Assembly (NCBI GenBank): GCA_024195265.1
Contig: JAJLRJ010000006.1
Span: 248,001 to 312,000 of the forward strand
Direction of reading: 5' to 3'
DNA length: 64,000 bases
From: Dendrophyllia cribrosa
Lineage: Eukaryota > Cnidaria > Anthozoa > Scleractinia > Dendrophylliidae
The notes beneath the pieces were generated by a model. It was not told where the DNA came from and made no database searches. It was given only the letters and a program-made list of their open reading frames with translations. The number at the start of each line of letters is the position of its first letter. Positions within the stretch are counted from its first letter, which is position 1. Position numbers and translations under genes: made by a program. Positions 36,888 to 49,811 of the stretch are shown in pieces.

Positions 36888-37705
36888 CGTTTAACTGCCA
36901 AAATAAAAGTACTGTTAGAAATTCATACAGACCGAATGACCGGTAAATTTCGAAATTCACCCTGAAGGCATGAAAGACATTAAATGCACATTACTTGGAA
37001 TATTAAGATAGGGAGCGTTCAGTCTTCTATGCGACGCACATTTAATGTTTACAGCGCGATGTTCCGTTTCATTTAAGTAATAAACGTCGCGTGCCTGCAC
37101 TCATGTGGTTGCCTTAAAACCATGTTTGACATTTAATCGTATTGTTTACGTACATCACACGTAACTACCCTAGTCACGTGGGGTCAGTTGCTCATTCAAA
37201 AGGGGCATACTTCCAAAGCTTGGTGACAGATAACATAATCTTTTGAGTGTATCGGTTTTGTTACCTTCTAGTAATTTGTTAACAGCAAATTGAACACATT
37301 TCCGTCAGTAACTAACCTCAGTTGAGTTGGAATTTGTAAAAGTTGGGATAATAATTGGAGACAACTTGATCTTAGATTCAGTATAAGCGATCATAGGACT
37401 ATTGTTAATGGGTTATATCCTTATTTTGTCGTATTGTTGGATACATTTACAACATATCCATTACAGCTCTCGAGTTAGGCTACTTTTGATGTTTATTTAT
37501 CCTTCAGACATTGTTCTCTTGATGTCGATACACGCTACTTTTGCCGAAGGCGGAATTTGATCACGTGGAAACACTGTTTTCATCCGGATATCTGCAAGTA
37601 ATTTACGAAGTAAAGGGACATATTTGTAAACTCACTTCACGTACAAAATCGATTCAACAAGCTTATGTCATATGTTGCTAAATATAAGAACAAAGAGTGA
37701 CCACG
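36888..37705. other. Intergenic region upstream of the astacin gene
   Basis: About 0.8 kb separates the start codon of the minus-strand astacin gene from the plus-strand signal-peptide exon. The two starts diverge, so promoters of both would lie here. I could not identify a core promoter element with confidence. Confidence 0.4.
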
Positions 37706-37780
37706 ATGTTGACCTTACAAGTAGCGAGAAAATTCTTCATTCTATTTTTGTTTGTGTTGGTCACGTCCAGCGGTTTACAG
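37706..37780 (+). CDS. Lone signal-peptide exon of an unknown secreted protein
   Basis: Twenty-five codons from ATG encode a classic signal sequence with core FFILFLFVLVTSS and end, in phase 0, at a GTGAAT donor. Length and phase resemble exon 1 of the PLA2 gene. No downstream exon can be assigned with confidence. A phase-0 candidate after TTTTCAG at 43863-44001 (donor GTATGT) encodes EDEASGFAPRVQPL and more, but its second half looks like a dispersed repeat. Confidence 0.4.
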
Positions 37781-38483
37781 GTGAATGCAGCCGGTTCTAT
37801 TTTCTTCCATTGAGTGAACTATATAAACACTTCTTATTCAGGGGTTTTTAATAGAGTTATATAAACTGACAGGTGATTTTTAAAACCTTTCCTCCTACGG
37901 TTGACACACGGTTGAGTCGGCGTGCAATTTGACCCTAGCTTGAGGGTTTACTGATCCGAAAGTACATTTCCCCAGCTGTGTAGTACTGTTTCTTATGTTT
38001 GACAATTCGTTAAATTTTCATCGTTTGAAAGACTGAACATTAAAATAATTGTATCTTGAAAAAGAAGTCCTAGTTTTTGTTTGTGGATAAAATTCCGTTG
38101 TGTGACCATTCAAGCATAACATCATGCAAGCATAAGTTGTATTTTTTCACGTTATATAGCATGTAGCTGCTCGCAGGGTATACGTTCCTGTGGTTCTGTG
38201 TATTGTGCTGATAAATGTGGTTTGAAGTTTGGTTTTGTGAATGACAGTCCAAAACTAATAAAGCTATCTTTGGTGCTTTTTTTTTCACCGATGGAATTTA
38301 AGAAACTTCAGATGTTTAACTCTGTCAGAAAGTCAGGGATTTATAATGGACAGTTGATTCATTGGTTTAGCCATGACCTGGCACTTTGTAAGGTCATTTC
38401 AATGAAGTCATAACTAACTAATGACACTTTTACGCGATATGCATCGTTCGTTGGATATAAATAACTACCAAATAAAGTGCAAT

Positions 38484-39020
38484 GGAGGCGGATGATGCAG
38501 TGTATAACGCGTTGGACTCCAGATCCGAAGTTGGCCCGGTGGCTCAAGGCCTGGTCAGTGGTTCAAGGCCTGGTGGCTCAGGGTCTGGTCTCGGCCGTCG
38601 TGCTGTTTCCTTAGACAAGAAACTTTGCTCCACATTGTCTCTCTCCACCCAGGTGTATAAATGGGACATAATGCTGGGGTAACCCTGCAGTGGATTAGCA
38701 TTTCATCCAGGGGTAGTAACGATATTCCTAGCTGCTTTAATAATTTAATGCTACGCAAGGCCGGATTTAGCTCCGATCGTGTGGGCCACCTATTCTCTAT
38801 TTTCGAATTGCCCATAATACACTTTGTTTGCCCCCAAATTTTGCATAAACTATTGTTTGTAAATGCTCTTGGGAGGACTGCATATTCCCAAGAACTTTTC
38901 AAAACAATAGTTTATGCATAATTAGGGCGGGGGGGGGGGGGGGGGGGGGGGGGGCAAACAAGGTGTATTATGGGCAATTCGAAAATAGAGAATGGCTCGT
39001 GTGTGACTTTACCTTTTACA
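38484..39020 (+). mobile_element. Diverged SINE copy split by a MITE
   Basis: The body matches the SINE at 35478-35777 in opposite orientation, for example TTTCCTTAGACAAGAAACTT, CACCCAGGTGTATAAATGGG and GTGTGGGCCA, and resumes with CTCGTGTGTGACTTTAC after the inserted MITE. The tRNA-like head is degenerate. Confidence 0.85.
38789..38994. mobile_element. MITE inserted in the SINE, with a poly-G run
   Basis: The ends CTATTCTCTATTTTCGAATT and their complement at 38970-38992 form inverted repeats of more than 40 bp (also CCCATAATACAC). A second inner inverted pair surrounds GCATAAACTATTGTTT. Poly-G of about 25 lies next to the right arm. Confidence 0.8.
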
Positions 39021-39293
39021 CATGCATCAAGCTACCCTGGCATATGATGGGGCATAAGTATATAATAATATAAAATAGAAATAATACACTACTGTACAAG
39101 AATTATTAGTGATTCAACGAAGCATACTAAACTGTCGAGATGTTAAACAGAAAGTTATTAACTTTGCAACCAGAGCGAGACTAAGTTTAAACAACTGTAA
39201 ATTTTTGTTATAAGTCATTTATAAAGAACTAAATATAATCATAAAATTGAAATGGCATTTTTTTAACCCGGGTTGGATGCGGGTCGGGTGTGG

Positions 39294-39324
<31 letters not shown>

Positions 39325-42300
39325 GCGGGAGGGGGGAAGGGGGTTAGGGGTTTGTAGGTGGAGGGGAAGTGTGTTTTGAAGAGTACTCCCTCCCCCCTCC
39401 GGGTTTGGCTGGCTCCCGTGTCATTGAAATACGTGATTGGCGGTAATTTGCCTGTGTCTTTGTGTATTAACACGCTTATGTGGTAGATCACTTTGATATC
39501 AGCTTTAGCCGAGTGAACAAGATGTTTCCGCGATTAAACATAAAGGAATAGAACATCTGGTTGCCTGACTTTTTGAAGCCACCACGCTGTAATAAGCACT
39601 TAGAATAGCGACCACAGATTCAATATCACAGAACATGCGCGCAACTAATAAAGTACGCTTTGAAATGGCTTCGTATGATTGATAAGGTCAGTTTCCCTCA
39701 GGCCTTATACCAATTTTATAGTTAAAATACCTTTTCTGTGATGCATAACAAGTCGTATTTTTTTATTTTCAATTTAGTTGGCCTTGGAAATTGAAGAATA
39801 GAAAAAAAGTAGTAAACAACTGACGAGCTCTCCTGGGAAAAGCATTAATAATATGTTTCCTTGCAGTAACTGATCCAATATATACAAAGATACTACTCAC
39901 TGTTTGTAATTCCTAAAAAGGTGTACATCCATCACACAGTCAAAGAAACGTCATATTGGTAAATTATTGTATCGGTGAAGCAAAAGCATATATAACTGAA
40001 TCACTGAGTTATCTTGTGATGTTCAATAACTTATATGCGGTTTGTTTGATAGTCATGATGTGTGACCAGTTTACAGTTGCCTCTTATCGATCAGATAAGG
40101 ACAAGGGAGGCATACGCAACTGATAACAAAAAGTTATACCATTATACTAACCCGAAAATTGTAGTGTAATTATGTAAAAGAAAACATTTTGAGCAAGCAT
40201 GTGGTTTTTCTTTTCATTATACAGTCAACTCTCGCCTTGCGAATATTTCACTACACACCGTAACCCGTTATTACAGGCATGAGTTGCTAACAAGATTTAC
40301 TGAAAATAAATCCTGCATTGAGGACATTATATTATACGAATATCAAATCGTGGCCCTCAATGTGTACATGTCAGTAAGTATAACGGGGTTTGATGCTATT
40401 TATATAAAAAAAAAAGAATCATACGTACCATCCTCTATATGGAGTTAAATTTCCCTTCTAGAATTATGCGAAAGCGTATATCAATCCTAACCGTTTTGCG
40501 ACACTATGGGCGCACAATAAATTACCCCGCTGTAATCAGTCATTAGCCAGGTATGATAACAATATTAGACCCATATTAATTATTCACAGCTATACCGTTA
40601 ATATTTGACCTCTATTTTGCGCCGTTATGTCAGTCAGTCGGTTTGAAAAACATGATCAGTAAATCACACTAAGCACTAATTCATTTGATTATTTCTTCCC
40701 CAACCCGCCCGCAAGCGAAAACGGGCGGATTCTTCTGCAATTAAGATCGAGTTTTAAAACAAAAATGTCAGTTGTGAAGTACTTTTGATTTACGACGCAA
40801 AAACGTTTTTTTTTTATGAGTTATTTCTTGTGAAAAAGACACGAAAATCGTTTGAGATCTTCCTAGGTAACGTGGACTAAAATGTTTAAATAGTACCGCT
40901 ATTCTGCGCATTACCACGGGTCCAATTTACGCCATCGTCCACGATTTCGCGCCAAATATTTCCCGCCAAAAAGACACCTGATGGCAAACACAAGTTCGTG
41001 TGCGAGGAAGTGAATGACGATTCAATCAAGAAGTTTTACGAGTATGTGACAATAGAACATTCATCACATGAGCTAGAAATAGTGTAAATTTCTAGAAATA
41101 TGTTTGTAAATCTTTTGTTTCAAGATAACCGTTCATTTGAGAACAAAAGGTTTTTAATGTAGATAACAAACCACAACTGATCTGAGCGAAGCAATTCACG
41201 TACCGAGATAACTTACTTACTAAAATAACATATTGGATGACTGGATTTTGTGTTCTATTTTTCTTATCACACGGACACGAAAACTGTCGGAAATCACGTA
41301 TACAACACTCTCATTGGTTATCGGTGAATAGTATTATTCAAGTTTACGTTCAACATTTTCAATATTATACGAAAAGCTCACGATTTATTAAAGCTGCTTG
41401 ATTAATCGTTAATGTAGGAGCCATTATTTACTGGGTTTACAAGGCAGATGTGTGGTCAAACGGATCAGATCACTAATCAGTTTATGCAACATTTGAAGAT
41501 TTCAATCTTTTGATCGCCATCGGGGGGTGTTGAATACTCAATAGCACAAAGGTATTTCAAAACCGAAATCAGTTTAAAAATAATCCATACAACCTTTCTC
41601 GGCCGCTTAATAATTCTTGTGAGGTTTATTTGTTCATGCAAAAGGCATTTGATAAACAACTCCGCTTCCTTTTGCGATCAGTTGTTATCGTAACAGGAAA
41701 TTTCGACCAACTTGTGTAACCGGAAAAGCCTCTTGTTTCAAAGCATGAAATTTTGACCACAAGATTTTTGTATTGTTGCTGGCTTCCGCCCACCAAATTG
41801 ATTACGAACAAAGAATTGAACAAAAAACGAAACAAAAACACATTCCACATTGAAGAACATTTTTTTTTCAGTTAAACAGTATTCATCGAAAGCGATATAA
41901 CTCGAATGTCGGGTTTGCTCTTCCGTGACAGAAAATGTTTTGGTGACGACAGACACAAAATAACAATAAAACTGAATGCTGAAAACAATGACAAAAGTTG
42001 ATATCCCACTGATTCAAATAGAAACAATGGAAAATATAGCACACCATGTTGCGTTACAATTCAGTTAAAAGTCATTTTTAAAACATTTCAGTTGCATATC
42101 TTACTAATAAAAGATATTCGTCATAGTTTATGGTTGACTCGGTCAGGTTGATAAAGTTTTATCGAATCCACTTTCTTTATCCGCAAGGAAGGCATCTAAC
42201 AATACTATATATATATAAAAAAGGTTAAATGTTTTGTTTTCGCCTTGGAAGCAATTTTCGAATAGAAATGTTTTTTTTTTTACTGAAGGCAAATATTTCA

Positions 42301-45300
42301 ACGATTAAACATTATGAACTAAACCGAAACAAAGGAAGTAGTAGTTTGACTGTAGCGCAACACATACCATGTATTGTTAGGGATAATGCAGTGAGTCTCC
42401 TTATTTCCAAGCTGATGCCACTGATGCCAGCTGCACTCCCTGAGTTTAGAAAACAACTGACGTGTATAAGCACGCTGCCACAAACGTGTGATATTGCGCT
42501 TTAACAAAGTACACTTCAACGACTTCAACGCACTCAGCGATCGTCAAACCAAAAAACAATTAGAGTGATTTTGTTGCCAGTGTTACGACGTCAGGCTGGT
42601 TGCTGCGTTTGTTTGAAGTGTGGAGGTGGGCCGGTCGCGCGCAGTGGGGTGGCAACAAATGTGTGTTATCAATTAGGGCAAAAAGCCAACCACATTCTAA
42701 TTTTACCCTTGTTCAACATGTGCTTTCACGATAACGTTACACTGTCAATTTATATCCATACCCTCAGATGATACTTATATTCAAAGCTCCGTGTTAATAT
42801 AACGACCATTTGTGAGTTAAACAATGCTTTCAATTGTTTTATTAGTGAACCAAGGCGCAAATGATCCTGCTGGTAAATACGATTTATTTCGTATCACCCG
42901 GGCGTAAGGTCACCTTTCAACAGCTTAAAATTTTCCGCTTCATTTTGCATAAAAAAAAACTACAAAGAAATCAAGTTAAATGACAGTTTAGCCCATATGC
43001 ATACAACGTCAACAGAATCATGATAATGTGCATTCCTAAAATCTGAAATCGTAGAACTGACAAGAACTGCGTTATTTCCAGTTTTGATTTTTTTTGAAAA
43101 AAAAAGATGACTCAAGTTATGCAGACAAACACATTTCGGTATTTTTATGTACTCGATAAATACAGTCGAACCTCTGTTAGTCAGATTAGTAGAACTTATT
43201 TAGTTCATGTAAACCGTTTTCAGTCAGTGCGTGTGCTTTTGTTTTCTTTATGTGGCTTCATGTTGTCGGCTAGGAAAAAACTGGTACATTATTTTGACTC
43301 TATCATCACTTTGTTCCAGTCCGGAGATGCTATCATTTCACTAAAGGTTAATTATAGAGTGCAATAGACGCTATAGGATTTGCTAATCGGACTTTTCAGT
43401 GTTAAATCCGATGTGTTTTAATCCGTTTCTTAGATCAATGTTACCGCGAACGAAATTTTACACTACAAGGCGGGAGAAAGATTCTCGGCGCGCTTATGTT
43501 AGATCTCCCTGAAACTCGAACGCACGATTTTAAATTCACCGTCTGCAAAAACTCTTAGGCGATTTTGGAGGTTATTTTTGGCCACGTGCAAACATTGGAG
43601 CCATTTGTCTATATTTAGATGATCTACAGAATGCACAAAAAGATACAGGTCATGTTTATGTAAGGAAGGTCGCCACCACACTGCCTCTGGTTACGAATGA
43701 ATCAGCACTGAAATAGCGAGTGATAAAAGATTAGAGTGGAATCCTTTCACACGACCTTGGCCGATCTTGAAAATATTTTTGCGCTTCGGCATCATCAAAA
43801 TAGGGTAATTAACCACTGTAGCTTGAAAAACTTTATTATCGAAATATGTTTGTCCTTTTCAGGAAGATGAAGCCTCTGGATTCGCGCCGAGAGTACAACC
43901 TTTATACCAGAAGGAACATTTAAATAAAACTAAATATTGTGTCGCAACCAGAGTCACATATATTGGGAGGCACCCGCTTGGATCCGGGGGTACTTTCCAA
44001 TGTATGTCGGCAGGTTCATCCCCAAATGGGTATGGCATTTGAGCATTTTCTTCTTAAACATTTGCTTCCTACTTGAAAATGATTATAAAAAATGAGTATC
44101 GATTAAGGGAAAGTTTCGAGGATTTAATGGTCTGATAATGGGTCAGGAAAAATTACACTATGGACTGGTGAAATGTTTGTAGAGCATCCAGCTTCACTCC
44201 AACTACACTGTTAAAACATTAGTCTGAATAGGGTCGGGGGTGTGGGTGTGACATTGCATATGTGAGAAAAATAACTTAGTTTGGTTTGAATTCGGTAAGA
44301 AATGTAAAAGAAGTGGGCAATTTAACCCCCCCCCCCCCCCCCCCCCCCGTGTTTCGACAGTGTCGTAAAAGGAAAAATCCGTCAACTTTTTAAAGTTGAA
44401 TGCTGAAAGACTCAAGACATTTCTCTGGATGTATCATGACTTTCCGCAGCATTTACAAGACAAACAGGAAATTCTAAAAAAAAATTCACGAAAGCTTCAA
44501 CAAAAGAGCCGACGACATAAATTTCCGACAGAATTGGGTCAATTTTAAAGGATTTTTCTTTCGTGGTAATCGCGCATTTTTCAAGCATTTAAAATAGTTT
44601 TTTGGTAAAAAACGTGATGAGTGGTCACGATTTTTGCGGCTGATTTACTTCTCTACTGAAAGATCATCTAATAATCTCCTAATAAGATAGCCCAAAATTT
44701 AAGCTTGTTGCTAATCCGCTTGATCATCAAAACTAAAAGTGTGAAACAAAACTCTTTAGCTGCGTATTAAATTGTATAAAGTTTAAAACACACCCGCCTA
44801 GAAGAACTGCCCGACAGAAAAAAAACAACACACACACATTAACCCTATCCTACTGAAATTATATGTAGTTGCAATGGTGCTATGAATTCTAGGAGAGGGT
44901 GGTACACCTCAAATGATATGATTTGGTCTGAAATTGGGTCGGATCTGAACAAGGAAATATTTTGATTGACAGTATGCAATAGAAGTATAGATTTTTTTCC
45001 TTTAATTTTGTCTCAAATAGGGGTTAACACATTAAGAGTTCAGACTGCATTTAAATTGGACAAGAAATATTACACATTTTGTCTGAAAACTAACGGCTAA
45101 GAATTGCATAATTATACACCCCACAAGGGTACACCCCACCAGTATTCGGAGTAGTGCCCTCTTATGCATGAGGTTCCTGCACCGAAGAGAGACATGCTTA
45201 ACTCGGTCCATGAGTCGTGAAATCCCAAAGTGTGATGAACCATCAATCAAATTATGGTTATTGAGTAATACAACCTTCATGTGGTACTGTTGCTTTACAA

Positions 45301-46538
45301 GGTAGCTCTGACATTTTATGTTCTAGTATCCGTCAGGCTGTGTTTTCTTCGCCCGGTCTGTAAGGATGTGTCTGCTATATTGATACGTTGTTCTAACTGT
45401 GTCATGGAAACTTCAAGTGTGACATTCAAATGAGAACTACTGAGCAGTACTTTCCTGTTATACTCATTTGTTGTGTTGTACAACGTGGTTCTAACTTTTG
45501 ACAAAAGTATGTGGATGAAAGTGTAACCATTGAAATGAAAGCTGCTGGGCAGTACTTTCATGTTGTATTATTTATTATGTTGTACAACGTGGTACTAACT
45601 TTTGAGTCTGCGGATGAAATCCGAAAGTGTAACCATTAAAAAAAACAATAGGTAGTACTTTTCTGTAGTGCTGTCTAGATCCTAACTTTTGAGTCTGTTG
45701 ATATCTTTTCAGCGCTGTCTGGGCACTCGTTACGGTGAAGTCAATTTTTGTAATATTCAGCAAAATACAAATATAACCTCTTGGTACAATGGTTAAAATA
45801 GGAATTTAGGTAATTTTGGAAATATCGCAAATAATTAATTCCGATCCATGAAGTGATGAATAAAGCATTACTTGAGGTTACAAAAGCCTCATTAGTAGGT
45901 ATTAATAAATCGTTCTACTGCCTTTAGACATAACCGCATAAGCAGTACAGCGTCTTAGATATTCAAATAATTTCCTCGGCAGTTCACAGAGGTAATTAAA
46001 TTAATGAAAGCACACCTGTACTGAAACAACAACAACAACAACAACAACAAACAAACATTCAAGAAAAACAGAGGCCATTCCCATGGTAAATTAGCCAAGT
46101 GCAGTAGCAATACATCTTTCAAATGTTTTAGGTTGCATTTGAAAAGTCAGTTATTTTATTATTCTAACCGAAATAGCTGGTAAAAATCTTTCTAGAAAAT
46201 CCAGTGAAATTAAATTGGCAAAAAAAAAATAAGCCATGTTAGGGTCAAATTACTGACTGATGGTATCCAAAGATAGGCGATAAAGCTTTTTCAAAGGTTA
46301 TTCTGATGTTACAGCTTATTCAAACAAACTTAGAAGAATTTCACAGTCTGAAAAATTGGCTTTTTCTTTTACTTTTCAGGGCCGGAAACCTATTTATTTG
46401 CGCGATGTTTACCGTTGGTTTTGAAAACTAAGCAATGAAATTCAGTTACGTTGACGAACTACACCACTATTCTATTCTATTCTAGAAGCGGGCCCCTGCT
46501 ACGAGTATGAATACAGCAGGTGGAACTAGGGAGACAGC

Positions 46539-46575
<37 letters not shown>

Positions 46576-46807
46576 TATTTTTTTAATAATAAAAATAATA
46601 ATAATAATAATTTTAATAATTTTTTTAATCAATGATAATAAAGTGGTTGTTTTTTTTAATCAATGTTATTACTAATATTATTATTATTATTATTTAATTT
46701 TTATTATCAGTATTAATAATAATAATAGAGAACTTTAATTATACAACACAATTTATAAGTTTACAATAAATTCCTTTACAAAGCCTTTAAAATGTATGTA
46801 TACCTAC

Positions 46808-46841
<34 letters not shown>

Positions 46842-46883
46842 GTTACTCAATAAAGTTTTTTTTAAACTTAATTGACTTCATTA
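39021..46883. other. Long gene-poor stretch
   Basis: I find no supported gene over nearly 8 kb. Landmarks are a TG microsatellite at about 39297-39323, poly-C at about 44325-44348, AT-rich simple repeats at 46540-46900 and the tandem repeat at 45440-45760. A frame at about 40951-41087 encodes DGKHKFVCEEVNDDSIKKFY and ends in TAA. It reads like a short exon but has no recognisable family and no clear acceptor. Around 43165 CAGTCGAACCTCTGTTAG resembles a pogo-type end. Confidence 0.45.
45440..45760. repeat. Tandem repeat, about 104-bp unit, three copies
   Basis: The motif GCAGTACTTTC or a close variant begins at 45444, 45549 and 45652, each copy followed by TTGTACAACGTGGT and CTAACTTTTGA. The copies are clearly diverged. 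A single relative lies at about 26738-26820. Confidence 0.7.
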
Positions 46884-46900
46884 TAATAATAATAATAACA
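46530..46900. repeat. AAT/ATT simple repeats
   Basis: Several runs of AAT or its complement (46541-46573, 46677-46695, 46808-46840, 46884-46903). The last one abuts the 3' end of the adjacent LINE and is probably its tail. Confidence 0.85.
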
Positions 46901-47820
46901 ATGATAATAAGAACTTTATTAACGTGTCAAAATCGCTAGCATACAATGTACACTAATTGAGGACACCTAACTACACTGTAACTACAATAATAATCTAATA
47001 ATTAATAAAATATAAAATGTATGTACATATATAAATGTAGAAAAAGTATATAAGTATGAAAGATCGATTGTCAGTTATTGCATAAAAACAGTCTTTACAA
47101 GTATTGTCTCAGTAGCAGGTTTGTGAAGTCAACCAATGTAATGCGCTTTTTAAAAGTGTCTAATGATTCAGATGATCTAACAGATTTGTCAAGTTTGGAC
47201 CAGATAACACGGCCAAAATAAGTCAGGCTGTGTTTGCCGTAAGCAACAGTCCGATATCTAGGTATAGAAAAATCAGAATTTCTAAGAAAGTACTGAGAAT
47301 TGGTAACAACAAATAAATTCGCAATGTAAGTAGGCGCTAGACCATTTTTGACTTTGTACATTATTGCAATGGCTTGCAGTCGTCGCGTACGAAGTGTTGG
47401 TAGTTTCGCTCTTTGCAAGAGTTCCTCATACGTCGATTTATTATCACAATAAACAGCTCGTAATGCTCGTTCTTGAATTCGTTCTAATTTTCTGGCATCA
47501 GAAGAACGACAAAAATGCCATACAGTCTGACAGTATGTTAGATAAGGTAATATAGCAAATCTGACAATATGTAGTTTAGCAGATGTCGGAATAAGCTTAC
47601 GTTTTCTCAAAAGAACACCAGTTTGTCCGGAGGCTTTTCTGCAAACATTGCTTACATGACTCGAAAATGATAGTTGATCGTCTAAGGTAACCCCTAAGAG
47701 CGTTATCTCGGATTTCTGATCAATTACAGTGTCATTAATAACGATGTGTAAATCCCGGCTAATGACAATTCCTCGGGCCCAGACTCATCACCTGATATTT
47801 TAATTCGATCTTTGGATCAT
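46884..47820 (-). mobile_element. 5'-truncated LINE, CR1/RTE-like ORF2 C-terminus
   Basis: The minus frame 47610-47095, open in the same frame back to about 47785, encodes the region after the reverse transcriptase, with LLGVTLDDQLSFSSHVSNVC, a CRKASGQTGVLLRKR block, FAILPYLTYCQTVWHF and ERIQERALRAVY, all typical of non-LTR retrotransposons of the Jockey/CR1 group. A KYQVM block in another frame near 47810 shows a frameshift. The 3' end runs into a TTA repeat. Confidence 0.85.
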
Positions 47821-49811
47821 GGTAACCTTTAATGATTTTAGCAGTTTAATGTAACTTCAGTTTCTACTGTCAGTCTACGTATTAACGAATTTGTATACAT
47901 TTAATTTATTTTATTAACGTTTTAGAGCTTTTAGGGTTTTTAGTGTGTCAAGCAAGTGTTTAGTTATTAAAATGTTTTAGGTTAATTTATAGTTTACAGA
48001 TACACGACTCCACTGCAAGCTATAAACTTCTATTTCTTATCGTGTTTAAACTTATGGGAGCTTCGCAAAATGCACAGACTTTGCATTGTTTGCGGCGTCA
48101 GCCGAGAAAAAATTTCGTAGGATCTGCACCAAAATCAAGAATTCATGACGGTATACACAAAGAAACTAAAACTAACTGACCATCAGTAACGAGGGCTCTG
48201 AACGGTAGCCACGTGTTTACAAACAGTGCAGATAAAAGAAAAGAGGGTCAAAATAGCAGCTGAACATTCCGAAGTAATTTCTTCAGTACTGTAGTATTGT
48301 TGGTAACTTCGAATGATATATTGTTATCCTGAGTGAAGATGTTTCTTCAACTTCACAAAGAAAATACCCTTGAGTCGTGGCTATAACTTTTACTGAGTCG
48401 GCGGGTACACTAATATTAATATACAAGTGAAGGTTTTTTTTACCAAGGTACCGTTGGTTTTTCGGTATTTTACAAAAATTATACCACCCGCCGGATTTTT
48501 CTAACATAAGGCAAACAAAAGTCAGTGATGCTCATAACACCATATTGAAATAAGAATGGTGACGATGTAGGAAGATCTTACGGATTGCGAACAATAGAGT
48601 AATCTCAAATTTGAAGCTTTTTGCAAGATGCAGCTCGCTGTACTGGTACTGAATTCCCAGCCGGCTAAATATCAATTGACTTACAACCGGCAGCTTGTAG
48701 TAGTACTGTAGATTGAGTTCTAATCAAATTTCATAGCGGCAGAGAGTTTTCTCTACTCTTGCATCTATTCAGAACGAATCATATTATATGATCAACCTGT
48801 CGCCGAGTGTGTACAGCATTTAGCAGTGACTCGATCTTACACCAAAAATGTCACTGATGAATCCGTCCAACGGAAAAAAAGAAATACCTGCATAAATATT
48901 ACAGTTTAACGGACTTACCCGATCTGATAGTAAGTAGGTATTTCACTGGCTCACTGAGCCAGCGTCAAGACAGTGACGAGAGTCAAACTGACACAGACTC
49001 ACCGCCAAGCTTGTCAACCAACCGTGAATTCATTAAATATCATGGTTGTTCCATTGAATGTTTTGTTTCTATTGTGAAAACGTGTTTAAAATGTGCAACG
49101 GAATGAAGAACAAATAGCTTAATTAAGTACAAGTGATAAACAAATATTCAACACAATGAAAACATAACAAAAAGGTTTTGCTTGAAATCGATAACTTAAA
49201 CATCACCTTGACTCAAAATCCTATTTTGGACAAATCTTTTCCTTCTTAAGTCTTTTAGTTTATTTAAAACAATTATATCAAACTTTATACCATAACACTT
49301 TACACTCGGTCACATTAGTTGCACCGCAAAAAGCAAACCGACTGAAATCCTCGCCTCTAATTATGACGTGTCGGCGGAATTTCTATTCAATGTTGATTAC
49401 TTTAATTGACTTTTACTTCAATAGCTACATCATTACAAAAGTTTGGCTGGCGCCATTTGTCTCGTTAATTTCGTTAAGCCGATGAAATTTGAATGGATGA
49501 ATTAATTTCATTTATAAAGATCGCAAAGGATCGAGTTCATCGGGATTGGAAGCTTCGCGCGCTGTGATTTGGCCAAAAAACATGCCAGTTTATCGGAGTA
49601 TAAAACACGTTCCTCGTCGACACAAATGCTATACCGTCTGCCTCTCTGAACTTACACTTCCCTCCGACCCGTGCTTTCTATATTTCTCTCTAGTTCTCAA
49701 ATACCCGTCGTGTTTTACGAGGATATAATACATTGTTTGGCTTTCATTATTTTCCAAATTAACTTAACAATAACGAGATATTGAAACGGATGAATAATTA
49801 TGTTATGTTGG
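47821..49811. other. Intergenic DNA, no gene seen
   Basis: Only short frames without domains occur, for example 48283-48507 minus. No clear repeat family was recognised. Confidence 0.4.

Noticed and set aside
43863..44001. Second exon for the signal-peptide exon at 37706
   Set aside because: Phase fits, but the second half matches a dispersed repeat style and no third exon is visible; kept only as a remark.
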